Origin: Diaporthe sp. PMI_573
Lineage: Eukaryota; Ascomycota; Sordariomycetes; Diaporthales; Diaporthaceae
Direction of reading: 5' to 3'
NCBI GenBank assembly: GCA_021399435.1
Contig: JAJTUP010000010.1
Coordinates: forward strand, 992,001-1,056,000
DNA: 64,000 nt
Positions 21,313-34,873 of the stretch are shown here, one piece after another (the first letter of the stretch is position 1; the number at the start of each line of letters is the position of its first letter). Below the pieces are notes generated by a model, which made no database searches, had not been told where the DNA came from, and saw only the letters and a program-made list of their open reading frames with translations. The translations under genes and the position numbers were made by a program.

Positions 21313-24300
21313 GGGCACAATGGTTGGGGCCGGCTGGTCTTGAAAAGGCAGCCGGGCTGTTGGGCCGTGGCGGGAGCCGGGGCACAAAGGCGAAGCTGTC
21401 CGTTTGCACCGGCCGTTGTATTTTTGGGCAGTTTATGAGCGACGTGAAACCCAACACACAATAGACTATTCACCGACGGCAAGGAAAGGAAAGAAGATGT
21501 TGTCCTTGTGGCAGCGGAAAGTCGGTGAAAGCGCGTTAAGTTGAGCCAACAGCACAGTCAGATCAGTGAGACTGTGCTTTGTTCCGAGGTCAGGCGTGAG
21601 CGTGGTCTGGTCGATGATGATGGTGGTTTTGTTTATCTTATTAGGTCCTGGAACAAAGAGACGAGGTGGGGTATCACGATGCAGAACAGAAGTGAGGGAG
21701 ACAGATCAGTCGAGTTGAAGTGAGCTGAAATGCAGGTGAAGGCGGCGAGGGCCAGGAGCAACCAAGGGGCGGCCGTGGTGCTATGTATGTACCACCGAGT
21801 GAGTGTGAGCGAGGAGAGCAATGTGAGTGGTGTTTGGTTTCCAGGCACGGTGGGGCCCGTTTTGGAATGGCAGTTGGGGGAAGGGCCAGGGGGGGACGAT
21901 GAGCTCATGCCACCTGCCCGCAGAAGTCCCAGGTTGCCAGGGCATGCACATGGAAGGCACAAGATCTGGGGTGGTTGGGGCCTGCCCTAGGCGAATCCGC
22001 CGACAGGGGGTCCAAGGTACCGATGGCGGCTGGACATGCAAGCGTGTGGCTCAACCCAGTCAATCAACCCACTCATTTGTCGACGATATTAATCTACAAC
22101 GATGCGCCTCATCTTGTCTAACTAGTCTCTGTATCTCGTAGGGCAGGCGGCAGGCGTTCCTCAAGACGTCGACCCGGCAGGTTGGGATGGGGAGTACAGG
22201 CACGTGCTCGGCTGCCTCACTTGATAGACTGACTGACTGACTGCACTGTTCCTGTTCCTGTTCGTCTGACTGCTGGCTGCTCAGCTGACGAACCCCATCA
22301 CCTTGGGCTGTGTCACAATATCTATGTCAGACTACATTATACATCTTCTCGACCACATCAAGCTCGTCCATTTTGCAATGCTTGACGAGTCCACTTGCAG
22401 ACAGTAGACAGTATAGGCTACACCCATGCACCATGTTCTCTCCTCGTTCGACAAAACCGCGATCACCGTCTCCACCGACCCAACATGTCCCACAGCGACA
22501 CGCGCAGACCCATCTTTCTCCAAGAGAAACCAACATCATCCAGCCTTGGAATGCACTCCAAATCATCTCTCTTACACCACCAAGTTGCATTGATACCATG
22601 CACTGGCATATCTCTGCATGCATATCAGCCGCCCGGGTGGGCAATCCTTCAACACAATCCAGCCAACCGCCAGCAACCAACAGCCCGCGATATCCCACCC
22701 TAAAAGCCCAAACCAACGCTTCCTCACCTCTTCCTCTTCTTCCTTCCTCTTGCTTCCGGCCCTGGCCCGGGGAGACCCACACCAGTACCGAGAGAGCCGC
22801 TTATGCAAAAACGTGGATCATGGGTCTCCCCCGAGACCCGCCGTAAATGTCACCGTCGGTCCCGCACTAGACCTCGCGGGCCCATCGTCTTTTTTACACT
22901 TTTCGAATCGCCCGCCAGGCGCTTAACCAGGCGCTAATAAATTGGAACTATCACGACTGCCGCCAGGCACTCTGGGGATTGCAACCTGGGCATGCAAGGT
23001 CCTATGCCTTCTGCCTCTGGCAACTATTAGGGGTAGAGAGAGAGAGAGAGATTGCGGATACGGTGTCCATCTGTGGGGCACCCTTAGCACACTACGGAGT
23101 ACAGCCCTTGGCCAGGGACCCAGCCACCATCGCTACCTGATATCCGTCGTGCAAACAAGTCATCACACGGGACTGCCGGCCTTCGAGTCCGCCTTGGCAC
23201 TCCCTTCCGAATATACCGGGGCCGGCTCCTGCTCCGAGCCGACTGACTGACTCTACGCCGACGATCAAAGTAGACCGAAGGCTCATGTCAATCTCCCAAG
23301 GCTCACCTGACTAATATCCACCACCAGGTAGCTAACCAAGCCACATCGCGCAGAGAGACCAGATCCCCCAACATCTATTTGTGCCCTTCGTATTTACAGA
23401 ACTCATCAGCTTACACCATTTCAAATGGGATTTCTCGTGTTAGGTCGGTGAGACCTACCAAAATATACACACATCAGCATTTAGGGTAGGCGCCGCACTA
23501 GAGACATTGATCTGGAGACTTCGTAATGCATCGTGGATGCCCATCTAGGCACTCTGATCTGTCATAGGAAAAAGGATTCGAGGCGCCAAAGGATGTAGAT
23601 AAAGACCCTCGAGTATTCGAGCCCACTGAAAAAGCCTGGATGATCTGCCTTAGCACGCCATGAAGCCAAACCAAGAACACCGCGCCACATCCCAAGTGGA
23701 TCCCACCAAAATCAAATTATTTTGGGTTAGATAGCGGCCCAGGCCATTGAGGAGAATTTGGGGATGTTATTCATCTCTTGCGGTTAGTTTCTCAAGGGCG
23801 ACAGCCACTTCCGTGTTGACCAAGTGCCGATCTGCCTTATAACCGCACATTGCTCTGACTCTTCACCCCCAAGGAGTGATGAGCATAAATAGTCGTGACC
23901 AAAAATAGTGTAGCTCCAAGGCTGAAGTTGGAATCTACGCTCAACGTTCTGAAAAGTGTTTTGCCAGGTCAGCAGCGAAAAGCAATTGAGCCTCGCTTAC
24001 ATGTTTCCTAGTGATCTTACCTAGTGATCTAAACAGTTCCTGGCAACCCAATGATTCCTGAAATAGAAAAAGAAGCATATGAAAAAACGAGCAGGGGCTG
24101 AAGCGGCGGCAGTAAGTCTGACCCAGAGAGGGAGTTCAATGAAACAGCCGGGACACGTGATGTAGAGAGATGACACTGCATAAGATGACCAGCCGTGAGA
24201 TGCCTCTCTTCGGATAAATGCGGCGGGCTGCCTCCTGGACCTTGATTACACGTGAGCACCACGGCCAAGGTTTCCTCCAATCGCAATTCCTGAGTAGGCA

Positions 24301-26582
24301 TGCACCAACTTGGCTCACAAAGCAGTGTGAAAAGCACTTGAGCCCAGAGTATCTGCACTCACGGGGAAAAGCACAACTCGCTGTCCCATCCATCCTACCT
24401 TTCCCCCCCTCCCCCCGTGGGACAAAGACCATCTCCTCGACACTGGCTTATTTACTCATCTTGTTGCTCGGCTTGGACTCGGCCAAGTCTTTACTCTCTA
24501 ATCCTCTCAAGCTGTTTTCTTTTCATCTTAGTTTCCGAGTCGCTAATGTCAAGATCACAATCACGATTCTTTTGCCGAGTTGGAGAGGTCAATCCACTCG
24601 ACTTGAGCGCAATTGGCCCCCTTTGACCGAACATGAAATTTGCCGTTCTCTGTTGCGTTTGTCTTCAGCAGCTAGAGGCTCGCAATCATCATGTACCAAC
24701 TTAAGTTCCCATATGCCCTAGAAACTTGCCCATCCACGTCCTCAAGACATTCAGCCATCGACAGGGTTCAGTGTAATGAGTCAAAGCTGTTGTATATCAT
24801 CATCACTGGACCAAAATGGAAAGACCGCGGTATCAGGAGAAAAAGTCCCGGCCTTACTACAGTATCTCATTTTGATGACGCGATGGCGTGATCATATTGG
24901 ATCGTTCAGAAGAAATAGCAAGGCGCATGCGGTTGTGACTTCAAGAGCGAAGTAACCTCGACCGGAAACCTGACGCTGCAATACCATTAGCTTGCTCTGA
25001 TGGATTTGGAAACGAATCGATCAAATACGTCGCTGGACTATTACTTGCAGCCTTCACACCTCAGGTGGCCGTTCTCGTTAGTAGTCACCCGCATCTCACA
25101 AAACAGCATGCCGTCTTTTTGTCACCAGCGTTCTCCATTCAGACGTGGATGGCCTGACCAGGGCTCTCGATCGCCACTAGCAATTCCTTCACATACATTA
25201 TGACAGTAAAAAAAGCCACACTTCAAAGAATGCGAAAACGTCATTATGGAGCCCCTGTGGCTTAATTACCTCCCATCTGGTTATCCCATAGGAGTCAATT
25301 ATCCCATAAGAGGCTATTCTATAGGAGGTAGTCTTGTAGGACCTTGTTTTGTGAAAAGAGGCAGATAGAAGGTAGGAGGTATGAGGTTGAGAGGCAGAAT
25401 GCTAGGAGACAAGAGCTGAAGATTTAAACACATAGGAAGGTTATTCTATAAGAGGTTCAAGTTGACAAGAGGTTTTCCCACCGAGGTTATACCTCAAGTG
25501 GTTGGTTGGGCAGTGACCAGGTGGTTCACTTAGCAGATACTATGGCCGCGCAGCCAACACCCGAGCAGAGCTCGTCATATCGAAGGAAGAGTTCGGTAAT
25601 CTCCCCTGGGTGGTCCAGAGACTGTCAAAAAGTCTCCCGTGGGCGAAAATAAGAAAGCTATCCGGGTTTATACACCTAATATACAACAGGCATCCGCAGA
25701 GCCTCCCTTGTACGTGATGGGAACCCTTCTACAACACTTACCTAGTAGCCCGAGATCGTCCACTTCCAGCGGTCGCCCGGGCTTTTCACCTGGCTAGCTC
25801 TCCCGCTCTTTTGGGCTACATACAGCATGTCTTAGACAGGACAGACATCTATGCTCATTCTAGAACGTGTAGATTAGATGGCCACGCTACTGGCATTTTT
25901 TGGATCTGAATATAGATTCTGGTATCCGAGCCATCTCTCCCCCATCGCGTGTTCAGCTAGTAGGAGTTGAGTACTTCATATGTAATCTTTCATAAAGGCC
26001 TCCTGGCACCATGGCAATCCCATGTCAGTGGTCATAGTCTGTCTGCATGATTTCAGCAGCTTAATTAAGCTCGCCTCTGACGCTCTCGTGGGCAGGGGCA
26101 CAGCTAACGACAAGAAACCGAACGTAGACATGGACAAAGCGTGACACCCTGCTCGACAACCATTCTTGGCTTTTGAACGCCGTTTCAAGTGGATACGTGG
26201 GTACACGTGTGTTGGGAGGCTGGGAGCATGGATTCTGGAAACATGGGAGGCCGGATGTGGGGAAACTTTCAACTACAAAGAGGTATATTTTTAAAATCAA
26301 TGTTGCCCCTTTTTTTTCTCTGCTTCTCTTTCTTCGGACGATCAGCCGGGTCTGTCATTTCAAAGATTACCAGAACACCCCCGCTCTCTCTCCCGAATCA
26401 TGAATCGAATAGCTATCCACACAAGCTTTCAAGCGTCCCACACATACGCACACGCGTGCAACACGCACACAAGAGAACGGGTGCGAGAGGTGTCGTTGGT
26501 ACAATGATGACGGATTAAGGACGGTAAAAAATGTCCTAGATCATTGAACCAATCCAGACAGCACATCTCATCAGACCATTAT
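21313..26582. other. 5.3-kb gap without a supported gene
   Basis: It contains promoter sequence of the deaminase gene, GA-rich microsatellite (about 23037-23050), a degenerate repeat block (25266-25500) and a protein-like scrap near 25640-25745 (KKAIRVYTPNIQQASAEPPL) with no start. The longest frames here are short and of biased composition. Confidence 0.5.
25266..25500 (+). repeat. Degenerate repeat rich in TTATCCYATAGG-type units
   Basis: It opens CCTCCCATCTGGTTATCC and continues with loosely repeated units of roughly 16-20 bases such as TTATCCCATAAGAGGC and TATTCTATAGGAGGT, with further units near 25436-25490. The start matches the reverse complement of 60945-61040 over about 60 bases, with small gaps. 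I cannot name the family; it may be the end of a transposon or a minisatellite. Confidence 0.55.
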
Positions 26583-28523
26583 TCACTCCTCGCCCTCGAG
26601 GGGCACCTCCTCCTCGTACTCCTCCTCCTCCTCGTCGATGGAGGCGTCCTGGTACTGCTGGTATTCGGAGACCAGATCGTTCATGTTGGACTCAGCCTCG
26701 GTGAACTCCATCTCGTCCATACCCTCGCCAGTGTACCAATGCAAGAAAGCCTTGCGCCTGAACATGGCAGTGAACTGCTCGCCGACACGCTTGAACAGCT
26801 CTTGGATAGCAGTCGAGTTACCAACGAAGGTAGACGACATCTTGAGACCCTTGGGAGGAATCGAGCAAAGGGCGGTCTGGACGTTGTTGGGGATCCACTC
26901 GACGAAGTAGGATGAGTTCTTGCTCTGGACGTTGCGCATCTGGTCCTCGACCTCCTTCATGGAGACCTTTCCACGGCTAGAGGACAATGTCAGCGCGCGA
27001 ACACTTTGGTCGTGTGGGTGTGCTCAGGAGACTTACAAGATGGCAGAGCACGTCAGGTAGCGACCGTTGCGGAAGTCAGAGGCAGCCATCATGTTCTTGG
27101 GGTCGAACATCTGCTGGGTGAGCTCGGGCACGGTGACGGCGCGGAAGGAGTGGGCGCCACGGCTGGTCAGGGGAGCAAAGCCGACCATGAAGAAGTGCAG
27201 ACGAGGGAAGGGCACCATGTTGACGGCCAGCTTGCGCAGGTCAGAGTTCAGCTGACCGGGGAAACGCAGCGAGACGGTGACGCCGGACATGACAGCGGAC
27301 ACCAGGTAGTTGAGGTCGCCGTAGGAGGGGTTGGACAGCTTGAGCGTGCGCATGCAGATGTCGTACAGGGCCTCGTTGTCGATGCAGAAGGTCTCGTCCG
27401 AGTTCTCGACCAGCTGGTGGACGGACAGGGTGGCGTTGTAGGGCTCGACGACGGTGTCGGACACCTTGGGGGAGGGCACGACGGAGAAGGTGGCCATCAT
27501 ACGGTCGGGGAACTCCTCACGGATCTTGGAGATGAGCAGTGTGCCCATACCGGCACCGGTACCACCACCCAGGGAGTGGGTGATCTGGAAACCCTGGAGG
27601 CAGTCGCAGCCCTCAGCCTCGCGACGGACGACATCGAGGACCTGGTCGACCAGCTCAGCACCCTCAGTGTAGTGACCCTTGGCCCAGTTGTTTCCAGCAC
27701 CGGACTGGCCGAAGACGAAGTTGTCGGGGCGGAACAGCTGGCCGAAGGGACCGGCACGGACGGCGTCCATGGTACCGGGCTCGAGATCGACGAGGACGGC
27801 GCGAGGCACATACTTGTTGCCGGAGGCCTGGACGATGACGCGTTAGCAAGGCGCTTGGCGGCGGCAGGAAACCATGCCGTAAGTTGTTTAAATTTGGATT
27901 GACGACGTGGCTGTTGACTTACCTCGTTGAAGTAGACGTTCATACGCTCGAGCTGGAGCTCGGAAGTGCCGTTGTAACTGTGCAATTGTCAGTGCCAAGC
28001 CGGAGGAGAGGACGGGATCAGTTGGACAGGGAATAGGAGGTACATACACGCCATTGCTGTCGAGACCGTGCTCGCCAGAGATAGTTTGCCTAAGAGCTGC
28101 GGTTAGTAATGATGCCGTGAGCTAGTGTTGTCGCGCGTCGAGCGTCGCGGCGGCAGGCTTGGAGCTGGAGCTGGGACGCACCAGAAAGCAGCACCGATTT
28201 GGTTACCCTGGGAAACGTGTCAGCTACAGGTGGCAATAAGGTGCGGGTGGTGTTGACAGGAAGCAACTTACGCATTGGCCGGTCTGAAGGTGAACCTATG
28301 GGCGAGAAAAAGTCCATGTTAGCAATCTGACGCGTCTTCCGAGTGCATCTGGGTGCTTTTCCCAGGGTGTTGGTGATGTTTTTGAAGCCCGACTGTGGGT
28401 GTGGTCGCGATGGTGGGGTAGGCTGAGGTTCAGGGGCAGAGGAGGATGCGAAAGCAGCATGGGCCGACGACGCGTCTCGGTGGTGGTATTTTGGGGGCGA
28501 GGACAACTCACAATCTCACGCAT
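26583..28523 (-). CDS. tub2: Beta-tubulin
   Basis: Structural subunit of microtubules and target of benzimidazole fungicides. Seven exons: 28523-28512 (MREI), 28295-28272, 28207-28182, 28089-28048, 27977-27923, 27827-27037 and 26976-26583. They total 1344 bases and 447 residues, the expected length. Seen: the MREI autoregulation motif, [17 protein letters not shown], the tubulin signature GGGTGAGMG, and the acidic tail ending [15 protein letters not shown]. The exon pattern with three tiny early exons is typical of Pezizomycotina. Residues linked to benzimidazole resistance are in the sensitive state (Glu198 and Phe200 in ENSDETF, Phe167 in ATFSVVPSP, His6, Tyr50). It stands alone, with large gaps on both sides. 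Confidence 0.98.
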
Positions 28524-31226
28524 TTTGAATGTTGGACGACTTTTGATGTCGAGACGGGTCGAGACAGAGAAGAAGGGCAGTTGACAAACGAGAGCAGCGA
28601 GGTCCAAGACGGAGGGCCGGTAGCTCGGAGCGAGATTGAGAAGGTGAGGTTTGGGTATCGGCGGCGACGACGGTGGTGGTGTTGGGATTGGGATAGGATG
28701 GATGGATTGTCTGGCAGGAAAAGAGTGGAGTGGAGGCCCTTTGCTTTCCCTCTCTCGCTCTGTGGTGCAAGGAGCCAGGGGGGAAGGGGTCCAGCACACC
28801 AAGCACCAGAGCACCGAGCACCCAGGAGTGGGCACGGTTTGTTGATTTTTGATTGCGTGCACGGGCCACCTTGCCGTTGGACCTCACCGCCCATTGGCCG
28901 CTCCCCATTGGCCACGGACGCCGCGAGCTGGGGACGCTCCTGCCCTTGGATACCCCACTATTTACCAGTTGGCAGGTGCACTTGGACGGATTGGTAAACG
29001 GTGTGTGCGGCATACACAGTGATTTGTAGCTGCCTGCACTGGTTATCTTTCTGCCTGTTGCCAGCCAGCAGTCTATTACCGGCAGTTTACCGGGAGTTGA
29101 AGTCCGTGGTACTGTGTACTGAAATACGGTTGACAGTTCTACTGTGTAGTATGGCAACGCACCGGCCAGCAGGTGGGTCAAGCTCCCATCGCCTCTCCCT
29201 TCTGACAGCCTGACAGCTCGACTCGGTTCGTACCCGTGAGATGAGACGAGATGAACAGATCGGTAGGCGATCTCCCCAAATTCCATCTTTAAATGACCTA
29301 TTATCAACTGAACTGACTGCCTGCCTCTCGTGCCTCACAGTCCTTCCGGATTTAAAATCATCATGTGAGGTGTGACTTGGCCGCACTGGCAAATCTCAAC
29401 TTGCCCTAGTGTACCAAATTTCCGGATCACCATAGCCGTCCAACACGATATGCCGCACCTGGGCCTATCTCCCCTCTTCTCCCCTACCCGTCTGAAACTA
29501 GCATTCCATAACGGCGGCACATATGCACCGCATCCCCTTTCTTAGAGCCTCCAAGTGAACAATCGATGACAATCAGATATAGGCCTGCGTCCTCCCAGTA
29601 GCATGACACCCATTCTCTCGGTGCATACATCCCCCCAAAGTACCGTTTCAACAGCCGCGCACCATCGCATGTATCTGTCTGTCCATCGGTACATCGCCAC
29701 ATATCAACCACCTCAGAGGGACCACCAGGAAATGCCAAGGAGTCAAATCCGTCCACTTACTTGCCAGCCAGAAACCACCCGAGACAGGCGCGAATGCGGG
29801 CTCAGATAATTGCTTAAGAACTGCCAACACGCAGCCGCAGACGCAGACGCGCCCCATTCCAAGAAGCGCCCGTATAGATAGATAGACTCACTCAATCATG
29901 ACAGAGTTGACATGTGGGTAGGAATCGCTCGGGCCCATGCAGTAGAAAGTAAGCGCGCGGCAGCAGCCATGTAAACAAAATCTTCCGTGGGCAGCAGCCC
30001 GCCCAACCAACCAACCAACCAACCCAACCACTGAGCAAGACAGCCGCCCAAAGCGAAAGGAGAAAGCCAAGCAGCCAAAACCGCGCGGAAAATCAAAGTG
30101 CTGCAGGCCAGAGAATCAGCTGTGCACCAGGCAATGCAGTGGTGGTCAGTCATTTCTGGGCAGCCTCGCGGGAAGCCCCGTCTCACCCCGACGCACACAC
30201 GGGGCGCCACCTCCAGCCCCTCCTTTGCGCCACACCACATGCCTCCCTACGCTCTGCAGTGAAGAGGATTCAGGGCTTCGATATGGTGTTCCATAATCGG
30301 CCATTCGTTTCTCATAGTCATAACAGCCACATTCACAGTGCCGAAAGAAGCAAAGTAGTTTGGGAACAAGTATGTCTCGCGCAGCCATCAATAGTCTGTC
30401 TATTTCCATACACGCCCCGTCGATAGTGGGGCTGGCTACATCCACCGGCTCGAAATGAGCGAGAGGAGAGCCCATGACTATGAATACCGATCGCGAAAAG
30501 AAAAAAAAAAAGGTTGTAAAACAAATGATACAAGTCAACCTTGGGAATACAAAAGCCATGTGAGAGCTCCATGCATACATCGGCCATGATGCTTCCGATT
30601 GCTGGCGGGAAAACCAAAACACCTTGCCTGAACCGACCTGACCGATCCCTTTCCTATTCCCTTTGCCCCAAACAAAATCCGATCCATTTCTCACTCAGTA
30701 GTACCATGCCGTGTTGGCCCCTTCCGTGTCTGTCCCCTCCCCGCCATCAGCCTCCTGCATCCAGTGACGGCCAGGGCCGTCCAGGGCCGTCCAGGTCCCT
30801 GATGCTAGGCCGGTCCGCCTAGGCAGAAGGCTACCGGTGTGAGAAAAACATTTCTTGTAGACAGGTGTAAAGTGAAAACGTCCTTCTCTCCGACTCGTTG
30901 GTATTACCGCGTACTTCACTTCCTGAGAAAGCAGATCTGCTGCAGTTGCTATGATGAAAAACAAAGGGCTCTTTTTGCTGTGTACCAGACCGCCAGGCCA
31001 GGGCTTTTCCGATTCCAGGGTTGCTATGCAAATGAACCAGGGCCCGAAGGAGAAAATCATGGGCGAAAATGATTTAGCTTTTAAGTATTCGTACATGTAC
31101 AAGTGGTGCGGTCGCCGTTACCGATACCGATGATGGGGTGCGGACGAGGGGGTGTTGGTCGCGCGGGCGTGTTATCAAACATTATATAAGTGTTGCGGCG
31201 GCGTGGTTTGGTGGCGGTGTGCTCGT
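28524..31226. other. 2.7-kb gap between tub2 and the next gene
   Basis: It holds the tub2 promoter and leader and a CCAA microsatellite at about 30001-30028. The frames here are low-complexity and show no family motifs. I see no gene. Confidence 0.5.
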
Positions 31227-34200
31227 CTAGCTGACTGTCATCATCTGCATCCGCTGATTCAGACCCGAGTCCAGGGAGCTGCGGGGCAGTGGTGAGTGGC
31301 TCTTCTGGCTCCTGACCAGATGTCGTGGCGGGCTCGTATCAGGGTCCGTAAAGACACGCGTGAAGGCCGGGCTGCCGCTGTGGCCGGGCCGGATGCGTTC
31401 GAGCTTCGTGGGTGTGGCCTGGGGGCTCATCGAGAGGAGTTCTTCTTTGCGGACGATGTCGGACAAGGTGTGGAAAACACTGCTCGCGCGCCTGACGAGC
31501 TCATGGAGACTGTTCGTGTCGAAGAAGAGCTTTGCCTTGGACGGCTTCAAAGGTGACTCTTGACGACGACCGGGTAGGCTCCTCTGCTGCTCCATGGCTG
31601 CGATTACGGACGAAACGACAGCGCCATCCGGGGTGTGGAATTCCCTGACGCGGTCTGGGGTCCTTGGGGTGTGTGGCCTGGTGCTCTCTTTCTCCAATGT
31701 CCAAGTGTTGCCGAAGATGTCATCGTCAGGAGAAAACACGGAACGACGACGCGTCACCTGCCTCTCCCGTATCACAGCGTTCTTGGGGATGTCAGGCTCA
31801 TGAGTTTCGAGAGGGGCGTCGACCCGGTCCAGCGAGGCAGCGTCGAACCCTTCATCCAAGAACCGTTCGTCGAGGGGGGAGGGCTGGGAGTCGGAGGAGT
31901 CTCGGTCGGCTTCGTTGTCATCCACATCATCTTCATCCGGCGATGCTAGAGCGATGATGTTCTCTGCTTCCTTCCACAACAAAGCACTCTGGCCACTCAG
32001 CAGGTTCAACTCCCGGCCTTGCCGACAGATGCGCTTGAGGCTATCGACAAGGAGCGACAACTCTCGAATGTGGCCCGAGTGTGCCTTCACGGTCGCCTGC
32101 GCGGTTTGTATCGAAGGGGGCACACTCATGGACAGTGTTTGGACTGGGTTCTTCGGTCCCGAGCCGCTGGTGCCACCCTCGTCAAACTCAAAGTCGTCGT
32201 CCCAGTCTTCGCTGGCATTCTTCGCACTCAGCCCCCACGTGCCAAATTTAGGCGCACCCTTGGCGATATCCACTGGCTCAACAACAGGCACACTCTGGCT
32301 GCGGACGTGGGCGCTGGGCCGAACTACCGTTCGCCCGCCCCGCAAATCCAGCTCACGCTTGCCACGGGCAGTCTTTGGGCGAGTGAAGCTGTCGTCGGCC
32401 TTCTCATGGGATGATTCGCTCCAATCGAAGACATTGCTTCGCGGACGCTCGGTGGTAACTCCAGTCATGTAGGAATCAGGGGTGGCATTGCCACTGATAT
32501 TAGCCAGCGCCGTCCGCAGTTGAGGGCTCGCCCCTCTTCGCGAGTTGACTGAGCTCGTCGGCGGGGAAAGCGGGTTGCTCAGAACGTCCTCGTCGTCCCT
32601 GGCCCAGTCATAGTCATCATCAGTAGTATCCAGCGAGAGCCTGCCAAAATTCCGGGCGTTGTTGCCAAGTGAGATCTGGAACTTGGCGATCTCCGTCGCC
32701 CGATCATCGGCACAGGCGGTATCATCAGCGATGTGTGGGCCGTGGATGCCACGGATTGGAGTTGAAGACCCTTCATCCTCCTCCATGATCCTGGTATCTC
32801 CGTCCCAGTTGTTTCCTAGGATTTCCTGTATCGAAAGCCTCTTCGCCTTCACATTACCCAGTGTGCCAAGAGGCGACTCGTCGAACATCGAGTCCAGAGG
32901 CGTCTCGACCATTCTTACGCGATTTGAGTCATTAGTCCTGAAGGAGTCGAAAACCGCGTCACTCTTATAATCTGTGTCGTCGTCGTCGCCTGAGGCCAAG
33001 CCAGGCACCGACATCTCAGATCCGGCGAGAGTGGAAGCTCCTTCCTTTGAGACCGCTCTGCTATGAGACGAGAACGGTGCGCCTTGTGGCGCAGTCGTGG
33101 GGCTTATCTGGATGGGGCTCGGTGCCTGGATTCCTGCAGAGTGTGGAGGAGACGGTCCCATCTTGGACAAGTCGAGATGAAAGCTTGACAAGCGAGATAG
33201 GGGAGGTATAGACGCCAAGACATCACGCCTCGGGTCCTGCGACGCCGATTTGGCCATATTCTGAGTCTCCTCCTTGTATCCGGACAACGGGGGTGTGAAG
33301 AGCGCCTCCATATCCGCCTTTGCACCATTTGACCGAGAAGCCTTGGGTGAAGTGGAAGTCGGATCCGATGCATAACGCCTACCTCCGGCGTGGTCGAGGG
33401 AACTCCTCTTTGGCCGGCGCAGACTGCTCGCCCTTGCAATCCAACCCCCGGACGAACCGAACTGCGAAGATAGAGACCGTCGGCTTCCTTTGGTCGGCGT
33501 CTTATCTAGTGGATCGGACTCTTTCGAGTTTTGCGGGCTCCGCCGTGGTAGAGTTGCAGCTTCCGCGGGTAGAGCCGACTCAACCTCACGTTCCACCGGT
33601 GCCATCATGTAGGGGTCACCAGTAATAACCTCAGGATTCACAAGATAAGGCGCGGGTAACAAGCTGCCACGCCGCAAGTGGATCCGTGTGCCTGGTAATT
33701 GCGACTCTACTGGGCTGCTGCCCTCAATGCTGGGTGTAATAGGTGTAACTACCGTTTTCCGTCTCGAAGTTCTCACCCTCCTCGCGTGAAAGTATGAGGT
33801 CCAGCTAGAAGCCTCTTGCAACCTCCATGGCACATTGTTCGGTCGACCGGTTGTCGAGGCTCTCGGACGCAATGGCTGGCCAGACGAAGCTCCATCTCTC
33901 GCGGTCTGGGGCGCCGGGGAGAAGGGGACTTGTTGAATTGTTGCGGACCGTTGGTGACTAGTAGCGGGTCGTCGTAGGCTGGGGACTTGTATACGAGAGC
34001 CGCGCCTGGCAAAGATGCTTTCTGCCCCGGGCCGTTTTACCAACTTGTTGGGGGCTGGTAGTTGGGGGGCCACGGAACCCGTGGGGGACAATATGGACGG
34101 TCCTGACCCTTGCGAGTAGGAAACAGCCGAATCTGGCTCTGCGTTGGAGCGCACACTGCCGTGTTGTGACTGCGGCCGCAGAGACAGTCTCCTCATCCAC

Positions 34201-34873
34201 GAACCGTGCGACGAGATTGACTCCCGGCCGGTGTCGATAGCTGTCACCTCGGTCGCACGTATAGTTGAAAGCCGGCGGCTGCCGGACTTGGGAGGGGTGG
34301 TCTGCGAGCCGGTGTTTGGGCCGATGTTGACGGGATTGGATGTAAGTGGTGAGGGATGCTGCTGGTGGTCGGCCTGGTCATCCTCGACAAGTTGGGGGTA
34401 GCGGGCGGAGCTGGTCCCTGGTGGCGAGACGGGTGGAGGGGTGGGTGTCGATCGCGGGATGTCGAAACTGAAGTCGGAGAACAACTTCCTCTTCAGAGGC
34501 GAGGATGGTCGGGGGGACGAGGGTGTGGGCGACTCGGTAGGCTGGCCGAAGACAAGGCCGGCAGCGGCAGCGGCAGCAACGGTGCCGGTCCCAACAAGCT
34601 GTTAAAACAAAAGCCGACCGGTTAGTAACCATTCTTAGTTTTCACGTTGGCCTGCCAAAGCCTAAATAGCACGACATGGCACTTGGACAAGATTTTGGGC
34701 GGAAAGGCTGTAAGCTTTTTGCATCCGGGGCGAGCCACATTTGGCCCTGCCGTCATGTTGTCCCAGCAAAATCCCCACGTCCGTGCCGTTTGGGCAGACG
34801 GCCGAGCACCACACACAAACACACACACACCAAAGCATTTTGAAGGGGCACTTACACTTGGGACTGTCTGCAT
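31227..34873 (-). CDS. Large serine/proline-rich protein of unknown function
   Basis: I do not recognise it. Exon 1 is only 18 bases (34873-34856, MQTVPS). A 257-bp intron with donor GTAAGT and acceptor TTTTAACAG leads to one long exon, 34598-31227, giving 1129 residues. The protein is mostly disordered: Ser/Pro/Arg-rich with many basophilic-kinase-like RRxS sites (RRLSTIRA, MRRLSLRPQ). A conserved-looking acidic aromatic motif (KFGTWGLSAKNASEDWDDD, about residue 790) is followed by a predicted helical stretch (IRELSLLVDSLKRICRQGRE). A second basic stretch (VTRRRSVFSPDDDIFGNTWT) lies nearer the end. The pattern suggests a phosphorylated scaffold or regulator; that is inference only. Confidence 0.8.

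Noticed and set aside
21157..21387. N-terminal extension of the deaminase to 21387
   Set aside because: The frame there opens at TTG; only the ATGs at 21312 and 21156 are plausible starts.
27006..27902. 298-codon plus-strand frame
   Set aside because: Antisense shadow of beta-tubulin, caused by its biased codon use.
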